Shown here piece by piece: positions 1 to 7,607 of a stretch of DNA of 52,882 bases. Source of the stretch: JBBDIP01 sp040880305 (lineage in GTDB: Bacteria > Bacillota > Sulfobacillia > Fermentithermobacillales > Fermentithermobacillaceae); assembly GCA_040880305.1 (NCBI GenBank), contig JBBDIP010000006.1, positions 1 through 52,882 of the forward strand, written 5' to 3'. Under the pieces are notes generated by a model that saw only the letters and a program-made list of their open reading frames with translations, made no database searches and was not told the DNA's origin. Made by a program: the position numbers and the translations under genes. Every line of letters starts with the position of its first letter. Positions within the stretch are counted from its first letter, which is position 1.

Positions 1-105
1 ATAGGCTAACGTAATCGCAAGCCCCTGACGGTTCAATGGAATCTAAATTGGTTAACGTTCTATGAAGGTTTGGGTGGACTAGCCTTGTCGGGCCCGCTGT
101 CTCGA

Positions 106-129
106 CTGACTATATGCTATGATAGCCAT
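106..129 (+). promoter_or_regulatory. Copy A of palindromic operator/extended -10 promoter
   Basis: The right arm ATAGCCAT (122-129) and the central ATGCTAT are identical to copies at 660 and 9725; the left arm CTGACTAT differs from ATGGCTAT at two bases. The -10 here is TATGAT preceded by TG, an extended -10 layout. It lies about 150 bases before the radical SAM remnant. Its function as an operator is inferred from recurrence and symmetry. Confidence 0.5.
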
Positions 130-278
130 CAATGAGTCCACTGTGTTGTAGCAGGGACTCTGCAATCGCCTTCCGAGACTGCCGTTGACGAAAGGACTTT
201 CGAAATGGTGAAACGGATTCCCGGATTTCCGGAGCACACGGCTCTTGCGGCGGGCACTACCCGGCTTGAGCTTCCTCC

Positions 279-635
279 ATGTGGGTCTCCATAGACGGAG
301 CTCAGAAAGACAGTTTCGGGGGCGTGAGAACCGGCGCCGGTTTTGTTGACGTAATTGGCAGGCTTCAAAGACTTAGCGAGCTCAATGCTAGTGCCCGGCA
401 CCCGATCGAGGTCGGGATCGCGTTTGTCGCGATGAGGAGCAATATTGTCGACCTGCCGGATGTCCTGACTCTTGCCGAGAGGCTCAACGCCAAGAAGGTC
501 TCGGTAAGTAACGTGCTTCCCTATACGGCGGAGATGGAAGAGTACTCCGAGAAGAACCAGGAGGACTGTACTGGCAACAAATTCCCCACTTGCGGCGGCT
601 GCATCTGGGCACAGGGCGTAATTCAGTGTCCGTGA
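279..635 (+). pseudogene. Radical SAM/SPASM protein remnant
   Basis: The 118 codons match the C-terminal half of radical SAM proteins of the SPASM type, often found near tungsten aldehyde oxidoreductases. Recognisable stretches are VSIDGA near the start, GIAFVAMRSNI, SNVLPYT, and the ending CGGCIWAQGVIQCP, whose cysteines would bind an auxiliary Fe-S cluster. The N-terminal radical SAM CxxxCxxC module is absent, and the usual segment between SNVLPYT and the terminal cysteines is much shortened. An in-frame stop lies at 267-269, just before this open stretch, so it cannot extend upstream. I read it as a decayed gene, not a functional small protein. Positions 130-278 show no other gene I can support. 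Confidence 0.6.
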
Positions 636-659
636 CCGCCAGCAGAGCCTATCATTCAT

Positions 660-683
660 ATGCCTACATGCTATAATAGCCAT
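660..683 (+). promoter_or_regulatory. Copy B of palindromic operator/extended -10 promoter
   Basis: The right arm ATAGCCAT (676-683) and centre ATGCTATA match copy C exactly; the left arm is ATGCCTAC. The element TGCTATAAT is an extended -10 promoter (TATAAT at 672-677). Transcription would start near 685-690, about 55 bases before the activase operon start at 744. A repressor bound to this palindrome would cover the -10. Confidence 0.6.
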
Positions 684-743
684 TGATTGGTTTGGGCGGC
701 TTCACATTGTATCTCCCGAGCATGAAAGGCAGGCAGTTGACGC

Positions 744-1862
744 GTGGCCAGTTCATTGCTGATAGGCATACCGCAGTCGCTCAAGTACTTCGGTTTTTCG
801 CGAGTGTGGGAGTCGTTCCTCGCGGAGTCCGGCTTCGACCTCGTGTACTCCGGACCAACCACCAAGGACGTCGTCGATAAAGGCATCGAGTGTTCGGTGA
901 GCGAGGCCTGTCTGCCGGTCAAACTCATCCACGGCGAGGTCGCGAGCCTCGAAGGCAAAGTGGACAGAGTGTTCCTACCGAGGTTGGTCAACATATCGGG
1001 CACCACGGTCTTCTGCCCCAAGTTCCTCGGTATGCCCGACATGGTGAGAGCGTCGCTAGGTAACAAAGTCGAGCTTCTTTCTCCCCGGATAGACCTCCGA
1101 AAGGGCCCGCGGGACGTATCGCGGTCTTTTCTAGAATCCGTCCGCGGCCTCGGCGAGGGCGGGATGAGAGCCGCGAGGACGCGCTTGCGCGACCTCGTGG
1201 CGAGCCTGAGGATCCCCCAGGACTTCGATGCGGCCCCTGTCGCGGCGGCAGCGACCGTCGCGGACGGCACCCCCGAAGATGGCCCCACCATTGGCGTCCT
1301 TGGCTACCCCTACCTGGTCGAAAACGAATACGCCAGTATGGGGCTGGTCCGGAAACTTGCGGGTCGCGGCGTCCGGGTGTTGAAGGTGCCGGACGTGTCC
1401 GAAGCGGACCTGGCCTCGGTTAGCGGTGAGTTCGATAAGCAGGTATTCTGGTATTTTAGTGACCGGGTCGTCAAGGCCGGGTACCACTGGTGCCGCGCCG
1501 GGGCAGTCGACGGCTTGATCCATCTGACCGCGTTCGGATGCGGGCCCGACGCCATAGCCGACAAACTCCTTGAGCTCGAGGCCAGGCGCAGCGGGCTCCC
1601 CTACCTCACCGTCTCGGTTGATGAGTGCAGCGGAGAGGCCGGAGTGGTGACGAGAGTGGAAGCCTTCGTCGACATGCTTACGAGGGTTCCAGGCGGTCAG
1701 CGATACGGAGGTATGAATCACAATGTTGAAAGTGACGTTTCCGCATATGGGGCTGTCAGTTCATGCTCTCACTGCGCTAATGGAGGGAATGGGGAACGAA
1801 GTCATTGTGCCGCTGGAACCGACGCAACGGACGCTCAACCTTGGCACCAAGTACGGCCCTGA
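744..1862 (+). CDS. Acyl-CoA dehydratase activase-related protein (DUF2229 family)
   Basis: The protein belongs to the family encoded beside BadF/HgdC-type activases and related to the 2-hydroxyacyl-CoA dehydratase fold. Visible family features are SGPTTKDVVDKGI, the cysteine motif SEACLPVKL, FLPRLVN, CPKFLGMPDM, CGPDAIADKL, and DECSGEAGVVTRVEAFVDM near residue 310. The conserved cysteines probably bind an Fe-S cluster. The GTG start is followed by SLLIGIPQSL, the normal family N-terminus. After residue about 325 the frame runs 140 bases into the next gene and encodes an unrelated tail, while a TGA lies at 1714-1716 in the +1 frame at the expected end. A late frameshift or an unusually long overlap is likely. 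Biochemical role is unproven. Confidence 0.75.
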   Translation: MASSLLIGIPQSLKYFGFSRVWESFLAESGFDLVYSGPTTKDVVDKGIECSVSEACLPVKLIHGEVASLEGKVDRVFLPRLVNISGTTVFCPKFLGMPDMVRASLGNKVELLSPRIDLRKGPRDVSRSFLESVRGLGEGGMRAARTRLRDLVASLRIPQDFDAAPVAAAATVADGTPEDGPTIGVLGYPYLVENEYASMGLVRKLAGRGVRVLKVPDVSEADLASVSGEFDKQVFWYFSDRVVKAGYHWCRAGAVDGLIHLTAFGCGPDAIADKLLELEARRSGLPYLTVSVDECSGEAGVVTRVEAFVDMLTRVPGGQRYGGMNHNVESDVSAYGAVSSCSHCANGGNGERSHCAAGTDATDAQPWHQVRP

Positions 1863-2856
1863 ATTCGCCTGCCTGCCGCTCAAGATTACGCTGGGCACCT
1901 ACATGGAAGGAATTCAGAGGGGCGCCGACACCATCGTGACTTCAGGGGGGGTCGGGCCGTGCAGGGCGGGCTACTATTCGGCGCTGCACAAGAAGATCCT
2001 TTCCGGCGTCGGTTGCGACGTGAGGATGGTCGTCTTCGAGCCTCCGATGAGCCACAAGCGCGACACGCTGGCCAAAGTTAAGATGCTCAACAGCGCCCAC
2101 CTGTCGGGCCTCTCGATCATAGAACTCCTCTATCCCGTCTACGCCGAGCTCCTCGCGCTCGACCACCTGGAGCGGGCTCTTCGCCGGGCCATGCCTCGGG
2201 AAACAGTGAAGGGCGCCTCGGAGGCGGGGTACAAGAAGGGCGTGGAGATGGTGTTCGCGGCGGCCGGTACCCGGCAGATCCGGGAGGCGGAGGCCGAGGG
2301 GCTACGTCTTCTGAGGTCCACCCCCCAAGATGAGACCGCGGACCCGGTGAGGATCGGTATGGTCGGCGAGATCTACGTCCTCCTGGAACCAGCCTCGAAC
2401 CTCTACATGGAGAGGGTCCTCGGCGAACTCGGGGCCGAAGTCCACAAGTCGATGTACCTCACCAACTGGATCATGGGCAACGTCGTCGTGGAGGGCGGCG
2501 GCTTCAGCGCCAGGAAGGCGGCCGCCAAGTACCTGCCGGAGATGGTAGGTGGCCACGGGCAGGACTCGGTTGGCAACACTGTTATCTACGCCGAGCAGGG
2601 CTTGGACGGTGTGATCCAGTTGGCTCCCTTCACCTGCATACCGGAGATCGTCGCCAAGGCGGTTCTGGCGCGTGTCTCCGAGGAGCATTCAATCCCCGTG
2701 CTGTCCTTCTTCCTCGACGAGCAGACGGGCGAAGCCGGAATGCGGACTAGGCTGGAGGCGTTCGTGGACATGCTGAAGACCCGAAAAGCCGGCGCGGCGC
2801 GCGCCGTTTCGGCGTCACGCAACAACAAACGTGAGCCACTGAGGGTGATATCGTGA
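1723..2856 (+). CDS. Second activase-related (CoA-protein activase) subunit
   Basis: The 377-residue protein is a paralogue of the preceding product. It carries matching cysteine positions in EFACLPLKITLGTY, GGVGPCRAGYY and FTCIPEIV, and the closing block DEQTGEAGMRTRLEAFVDML. In DECSGEAG of the upstream paralogue the cysteine is replaced here by threonine (DEQTGEAG). The family is usually encoded beside a BadF-type ATPase and is thought to work with Fe-S electron transfer to dehydratase-like enzymes, but the substrate is unknown. The ATG at 1723 has ACGGAGGT about 10 bases upstream. The stop overlaps the next start as ATGA, indicating translational coupling. Confidence 0.8.
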   Translation: MLKVTFPHMGLSVHALTALMEGMGNEVIVPLEPTQRTLNLGTKYGPEFACLPLKITLGTYMEGIQRGADTIVTSGGVGPCRAGYYSALHKKILSGVGCDVRMVVFEPPMSHKRDTLAKVKMLNSAHLSGLSIIELLYPVYAELLALDHLERALRRAMPRETVKGASEAGYKKGVEMVFAAAGTRQIREAEAEGLRLLRSTPQDETADPVRIGMVGEIYVLLEPASNLYMERVLGELGAEVHKSMYLTNWIMGNVVVEGGGFSARKAAAKYLPEMVGGHGQDSVGNTVIYAEQGLDGVIQLAPFTCIPEIVAKAVLARVSEEHSIPVLSFFLDEQTGEAGMRTRLEAFVDMLKTRKAGAARAVSASRNNKREPLRVIS

Positions 2857-3842
2857 TGAACCTCTACCTCGGGATCGACGTAGGTTCGGTGAGCACCGAC
2901 CTGGCGCTGCTGGATGAGAACCGCGAGGTCGTGGCGGACGTGTACCTCCGGACCAGGGGCAGGCCGATTGAAGCGGTACAGGAGGGGCTGGCTGAGATCC
3001 AGAAGCTGGCGCCGCCCGGCGGGCGCGTCTCCGGAGCGGGGACGACAGGGAGCGGCCGTGCCCTGGCAGGAGCGCTGGTGCGGGCTGACGCAGTCAAGAA
3101 CGAGATCACGGCGCATGCGGTGGCGGCCATGAGCATCGTGCCGGACGTACAGACGGTGATCGAGATCGGGGGCCAGGACTCGAAGATCATCGTGATCCGG
3201 AACGGCGTCGTCACGGACTTCGGGATGAACACCATGTGCGCGGCAGGCACCGGATCCTTTCTCGACCAGCAGGCGTCCAGGCTCGGAATACCCATCGAGC
3301 AGTTCGGCGACATAGCCCTTGAGTCCACGAGCCCGGTCCGCGTCGCGGGGCGCTGCACTGTTTTCGCCGAATCAGACATGATCCACAAGCAGCAGATGGG
3401 GTTCGGGACAGCGGACATACTATATGGCCTCTGCCAGGCACTGGTCAGAAACTTCCTCAGCAACGTCGGCAAGGGCAAGCATGTCCAGTCTCCGGTGGTG
3501 TTCCAGGGCGGAGTGGCCCTGAACAAGGCCGTGAGGAAGGCGTTCGAAGAGCAGCTGGGGGCAGAGGTGGCGGTGCCGGAGAAGCCGGGTGTCATGGGCG
3601 CCATCGGCGCGGCGCTGCTGGCGCAGGAAGCTGTGGCGGGCAGGCCCAGCACCTTCGCCGGGTTTGACGCAGCCGACGCGCGCTTCGCCACATCGGGGTT
3701 CGAGTGCAAGGGCTGCCCCAACATGTGCGAGATCGTCGAGCTCAGGCGCGACCGGACGCTCATCGCCCGCTGGGGCGGTCGCTGCGGGAAGTGGGAACGC
3801 GTAGACCAGAACGGCGCTCCCGTGGACATCGTGGCGGGCTAG
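2853..3842 (+). CDS. BadF/BadG/BcrA/HgdC-type dehydratase activase ATPase
   Basis: This ASKHA-fold ATPase drives one low-potential electron into a dehydratase-like or double-cubane protein. The N-terminal phosphate loop is GIDVGSVSTDLALL, the central motif EIGGQDSKI, and the cluster motif MCAAGTGSFLDQQ contains Cys129. Cys168 lies in GRCTVFAESDMI. In HgdC the two equivalent cysteines per monomer hold a [4Fe-4S] cluster across the dimer. Beyond the core, residues about 282-313 add cysteines in CKGCPNMC and GGRCGKW, which could bind another metal or cluster. The start overlaps the upstream stop by four bases. No separate dehydratase subunits occur in the window, so the partner is either the two upstream proteins or is encoded elsewhere. 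Confidence 0.85.
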   Translation: MMNLYLGIDVGSVSTDLALLDENREVVADVYLRTRGRPIEAVQEGLAEIQKLAPPGGRVSGAGTTGSGRALAGALVRADAVKNEITAHAVAAMSIVPDVQTVIEIGGQDSKIIVIRNGVVTDFGMNTMCAAGTGSFLDQQASRLGIPIEQFGDIALESTSPVRVAGRCTVFAESDMIHKQQMGFGTADILYGLCQALVRNFLSNVGKGKHVQSPVVFQGGVALNKAVRKAFEEQLGAEVAVPEKPGVMGAIGAALLAQEAVAGRPSTFAGFDAADARFATSGFECKGCPNMCEIVELRRDRTLIARWGGRCGKWERVDQNGAPVDIVAG

Positions 3843-3936
3843 CCCCTGAGGCGGATGACGATGTGTTCTTGGGAAGATGTTATTCCTGGAGAGATTGTCC
3901 CTTCAAGAAGAGAGTGGCACTGTGGACGGAGCGCTC

Positions 3937-4737
3937 ATGCTGAAAATAAGAGACCTCCACGTCCAGGTGGAAGGCAAGCCTATTCTGAACGGCATCGACC
4001 TGGATATCGGGCCAGGTGAGACCCATGTCCTCCTGGGTCCCAACGGCGGAGGCAAGACCACCCTGCTCATGTCGATCATGGGCATGCCTAGGTACAAGGT
4101 AACCAAGGGATCCATACACTTTGAAGGTCGCGACATCACGAACATGGGACCCGACGAGCGAGCGCGACTCGGTATCGGCCTCATGTTCCAGAAGCCTGCG
4201 GCTGTAGAGGGCTTGAGGCTGGGTGACCTGGCAGAAATGATCGAGAATCGCCGGACTCCTCAAACTGAAGACAGACCAGACCCCAATGGTAAGGACGGTG
4301 ACGGTTCGCCTCACGAAACCGGCCTCAACGTCTTTGCCGAGAGACTGAACCTAAAGGAACACCTCGCCCGCGACGTCAATCGCGGCTTTAGCGGGGGAGA
4401 AATGAAGCGGTCGGAGGTGCTTCAGCTCTTGTGCCAATCGCCGGGCCTTGTCCTGCTCGATGAACCCGAGTCCGGGGTTGACCTCGACAACATCAGCCTC
4501 ATCGGCGATGCCATCAACCGGTTGCTCGACAAGGACTTGCGTGTCAAGGAAAGAAAGGCTTCTGGGCTGATGGTCACTCACACCGGCCACATCCTGAGTT
4601 ATGTCAACGCGACGCTCGGGCACGTTCTCGTGGACGGCCGCATCGTCTGCGAGGGCAGCCCGGCAGACCTTCTCGAAGACATCAAGCGCAACGGGTATAG
4701 GGGGTGCGTCAATTGCCGGACGTGCGAGGTGAAGTGA
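3937..4737 (+). CDS. sufC: Fe-S assembly ATPase SufC
   Basis: SufC is the cytosolic ABC-type ATPase of the SUF iron-sulfur assembly scaffold. Walker A is GPNGGGKTTL, the signature is FSGGEMKRSEVLQLL, and Walker B is LVLLDEPESGVDLD; the ESGVD variation is typical of SufC rather than of transporters. The ATG at 3937 has GGAG seven bases upstream; the open frame reaches back to 3877, but those 20 residues do not resemble the family. A charged insert of about 20 residues (TPQTEDRPDP onward) precedes the signature. The C-terminus ends with CVNCRTC, which is unusual and could bind metal. The gene is coupled to the SufB-like gene downstream. Confidence 0.9.
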   Translation: MLKIRDLHVQVEGKPILNGIDLDIGPGETHVLLGPNGGGKTTLLMSIMGMPRYKVTKGSIHFEGRDITNMGPDERARLGIGLMFQKPAAVEGLRLGDLAEMIENRRTPQTEDRPDPNGKDGDGSPHETGLNVFAERLNLKEHLARDVNRGFSGGEMKRSEVLQLLCQSPGLVLLDEPESGVDLDNISLIGDAINRLLDKDLRVKERKASGLMVTHTGHILSYVNATLGHVLVDGRIVCEGSPADLLEDIKRNGYRGCVNCRTCEVK

Positions 4738-5990
4738 GGCCCGCGCAAGAAACAGGGGCTCGGATGGACTTGCTTGCGGGCTTGGCCAGGTCGGCCACAG
4801 ATAAGCCCGCGAGGTACGGGACCGACATAGACCTTTCGACGTTTGAGGAAGCCGCATCGGCTTCCGCCGTGGGGACCTTGGACGAATTGCCCCACGAAGT
4901 GCGGGGGCTCCTGGCGGAATCCGGGATCAACACCTCTGAGGAGGACCGGTCCGGAAGCTTCATGCAGCTGGGCAGAAGCGTCATCTACGACAAAGTGAAC
5001 GAGATATACGCGGGCAAGCTCGAGATGATGGACACTCGGGACGCTCTGGAAAAATACCCCGAAGTCTTTGATTACTGGTGGAAGATCATCAGCCCGGATC
5101 AGGACAAGTACACCGCGTTCAATTACCTGCATGAAGCGCACGGGTATTTTGTGAGGGTCTTCAAAGGGCAAAAGGTGGACCTGCCGCTCCAGTCGTGCAT
5201 CCTTCTGCACGAAAACGCCGGGCTTCAGAACGTCCATAACATCGTCATAGTCGAAGAAGGAGCGGCGGTGCAGATGATCTCCGGATGCACCGTGACTCCA
5301 AACGTTTCGACGGGCATCCATATTGGAGTGTCTGAGTTCTACATCGGTAAGAACGCTCAGTTGGTGTTCTCAATGGTCCATAACTGGACGCCGGACTTTC
5401 ACGTGCGGCCCCGGACGGCAGCCGTTGTCGAAGACGGCGGATCCTTCATCAGCAACTATGTTCTCTTGAAGCCGGCTGCCTCCGTCCAGACATTTCCGAA
5501 GGTGGTTCTCAAGGGCGCCAAGTCCACGGCAAGGTTCAACACGCTCATATATGGTCTGAAAGACTCCGTGATAGACACCGGTTCCGAGATCAGCATGGAG
5601 GGAGAGGAGTCGTCGGGCGAGGCCATTTCGCGGGCGATCTCTGATGACAATTCGGTAGTGTATGCTAGGGGAACTCTCATATCTCATGTGAACTCGGCGC
5701 AGGCCCATCTGGACTGCAGGGGCATTCTCCTTGGAAGCGGTTCCGCCATGCACGCCATCCCTGAACTCATAGCCGATAAGGCCCCAAAGAGCCATCTCTC
5801 TCACGAGGCCGCGATCGGCCCCATAAGTGAGGAGCAGGTCGAATACCTGATGGCCAGGGGGTTCCCCAGAGATGAAGCGCTGTCCCTTATAACCACGGGC
5901 TTCCTGGATGTGGGACTGCTTGGCCTGCCTAAGCAGCTTGAGAAGTCAATAAAGAAGATGGTCGAACTGACCGGACGTGAGGCGATGTAG
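4734..5990 (+). CDS. sufB: SufB/SufD-family Fe-S scaffold protein
   Basis: The protein forms the right-handed beta-helix scaffold that partners SufC. Recognisable blocks are the N-terminal DIDLSTFEEAA, a central run of alternating hydrophobic strands, and AHLDCRGILLGSGSAMHAIPEL near the end, which contains the conserved region around the cluster-site cysteine. A single SufB-like gene next to sufC, without sufS or sufU here, resembles the minimal SufBC arrangement of archaea and anaerobic Bacillota. The GTG at 4734 overlaps the sufC stop as GTGA; an ATG at 4764 with AGGGG upstream is an equally plausible start, and GTG 4704 is possible but overlaps more. Confidence 0.85.
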   Translation: MRPAQETGARMDLLAGLARSATDKPARYGTDIDLSTFEEAASASAVGTLDELPHEVRGLLAESGINTSEEDRSGSFMQLGRSVIYDKVNEIYAGKLEMMDTRDALEKYPEVFDYWWKIISPDQDKYTAFNYLHEAHGYFVRVFKGQKVDLPLQSCILLHENAGLQNVHNIVIVEEGAAVQMISGCTVTPNVSTGIHIGVSEFYIGKNAQLVFSMVHNWTPDFHVRPRTAAVVEDGGSFISNYVLLKPAASVQTFPKVVLKGAKSTARFNTLIYGLKDSVIDTGSEISMEGEESSGEAISRAISDDNSVVYARGTLISHVNSAQAHLDCRGILLGSGSAMHAIPELIADKAPKSHLSHEAAIGPISEEQVEYLMARGFPRDEALSLITTGFLDVGLLGLPKQLEKSIKKMVELTGREAM

Positions 5991-6198
5991 TTCGGAAGAT
6001 ACCCTTGACGCAGTGCCCTATAGACTCCCAATGCGCTCCGCCGCGGCCACAGAGAGGGTCTTGACAACTGTTGGGTACGCTGAGGCCGGTAAAGCCGCCG
6101 AGAAATGCGCAGGAGGGAGGGACTATCACGGTTGGTACGCGCACGCCGGCAATGAGTTGCAGTTATCCCGGGCACGTTATCTTAAGGAGAGTGAGCAA

Positions 6199-6707
6199 GT
6201 GAAGAAGAAGGTAATGATCCTTGCGTTCGTCGCGCTCCTGATCTTTGGAACGCCCTAGTCGCCGAGGCAGCCGCGTGGGGAGGACGCTTCGGTGGGGATC
6301 CGGCAGCATGCGTGGGTACTATCCAGGATCTCAATCTCACCGACGATCAAGCGTCACAGATTCAGTCAATCCAGGACAAGTACTTTGCCGACCTGAACGC
6401 TGTCCAAGCCGCAATGCTGCAGGCGCAGTCCGAACTTAGGTCTCTCTTGTGGCAGAAGAGCCCTGATAAGGCTGCCATAGACGCCAAGAACCAGGAACTC
6501 CAGGCTCTTCGTCAGAAGATGGCCGACCTAGCTTCCGAGATGCAGGAGCAGATCAAGTCCGTCCTGACCGAGGACCAGCTCGCCCAGTTCCCTCAGTACG
6601 GACCGATGAGTAGGGGCGGCGCCGGTTTCGGACCGGGATATGGTCGCGGCTTTGGCGCTCGTGGCCAGAACCCGGCGGGAGTTTCCTTTCAGGCCAGGGG
6701 CCTATAG
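6199..6707 (+). pseudogene. Spy/CpxP-like periplasmic helical protein, frameshifted
   Basis: A GTG at 6199 with AAGGAG nine bases upstream begins a clear signal peptide (KKKVMILAFVALLIFG). That frame stops at TAG 6256-6258. The next frame continues smoothly as LVAEAAAWGG and then an LTxxQ-type helical protein: LNLTDDQASQIQSIQDKY, a long Glu/Lys/Gln helix, and VLTEDQLAQF, ending in a Gly/Arg/Phe-rich tail. This is the layout of Spy/CpxP heavy-metal sensing chaperones. One missing base near 6250-6256 explains the break. Without a correction the product would not be exported as one protein. A terminator-like hairpin follows. Confidence 0.65.
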
Positions 6708-6780
6708 CTGCGCGTCTAGCGAAACGTCACACTCTCTCTGCAATGGGTCCTAGTTTCCGAGTGTAACCTCTTTGAATCAA

Positions 6781-6827
6781 AGAACTGGAGCCGAGCCTAT
6801 CGGGCGCCGGCTCCGGTTCTTCATTTA
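6781..6827 (+). terminator. Terminator-like hairpin after the Spy-like gene
   Basis: The arms AGAACTGGAGCCG (6781-6793) and CGGCTCCGGTTCT (6808-6820) pair with one mismatch around a 14-base loop, followed by the weak T-containing tail TCATTT. It lies between convergent genes and could serve both strands. Confidence 0.6.
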
Positions 6828-6871
6828 ACTCGAGCGTCGCGGTTGAGGAGGGTAGGGAACTTGGAGTTAGA

Positions 6872-7496
6872 CTAGCTCTTTGCACCCACCAGGACCAGTT
6901 CATTCTCTACAACGAGTTTCCGGAGGTCCCCCATGAACTCGTCGAGGTCAATTGCCTTCTGTTGAGGTGACCTCGAAGGTCATGTAGGAAGGCGTGCCCT
7001 CAAGAGTGCCTTTCACTGTGGGTACCGAAAGCGTCAAGTTTACGAAGTCGAACGGTCGTGTCTCCACGAGGTGCTGTAGTCTTGTGAGGAACTCCTTGGT
7101 CCCGAAACTGCCCGCCACTTCGACTTTCACGCGTTTTGGCGCCCTATCAGCCACCTTTTCGGCTTCCGCGCGGGCGGCAAGGACCTCCTGTGCCTGCTGT
7201 TTGTTGATGACCTCACTCTTGACGAGCTTGAGGATGCTGTGTTCGCGCTCAAGCCGCCAGATGAGGTCCTTGTCTGGGAAGCTGATGGCGTTTACCGGGC
7301 ACACAGTCGCGCATGTGCTGCACCCCACCATGCATTTCAGTTCGTGGCTGGCTACCGATTTCTTGTCGCGCATCTCAAATACTCCACGGCCGCAAGTCAC
7401 GTAGCACAGGCCGCAGCCTATGCAGAGGTTGTGATCCACCTTGGGGAACCAGGGTATCTCTTCCCTGGGGATCCCGTGCCACATCTGTTTTTCCAC
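6872..7496 (-). pseudogene. 4Fe-4S dicluster ferredoxin-like protein with late frameshift
   Basis: The GTG at 7496 has GGAGG seven bases upstream. Residues about 20-75 form two ferredoxin cluster motifs: CIGCGLCYVTC, then CMVGCSTCATVCP. A helical linker rich in Ala/Glu follows, then a C-terminal domain I do not recognise (VEVAGSFGTKEF onward). The frame ends at 6948 with VTSTEGN. In the next frame the sequence continues as KAIDLDEFMGDLRKLVVE and stops at 6872-6874. That continuation has normal composition and a natural end, so a one-base indel near 6955 is likely. The product could act as an electron carrier for the reductase remnant encoded in the opposite direction, but both genes are damaged. 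Confidence 0.65.
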
Positions 7497-7607
7497 GCCC
7501 GCGCCTCCACCTCTGACACAGCTGTACTCCGATCCCTTTTGTGATCCAAAGATAGACTTACCCTCGATGACCGCTTCCTATGCCGGGATGACCGGATATG
7601 GAACAGG

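Noticed and set aside
129..683. 184-codon minus-strand frame opposite the radical SAM remnant
   Set aside because: Its translation shows no family motif, and the opposite strand has recognisable SPASM sequence; it is an antisense shadow.
2864..3829. 321-codon minus-strand frame within the activase gene
   Set aside because: It is the exact antisense of a strongly conserved ATPase gene; long open antisense frames are expected at this GC content.
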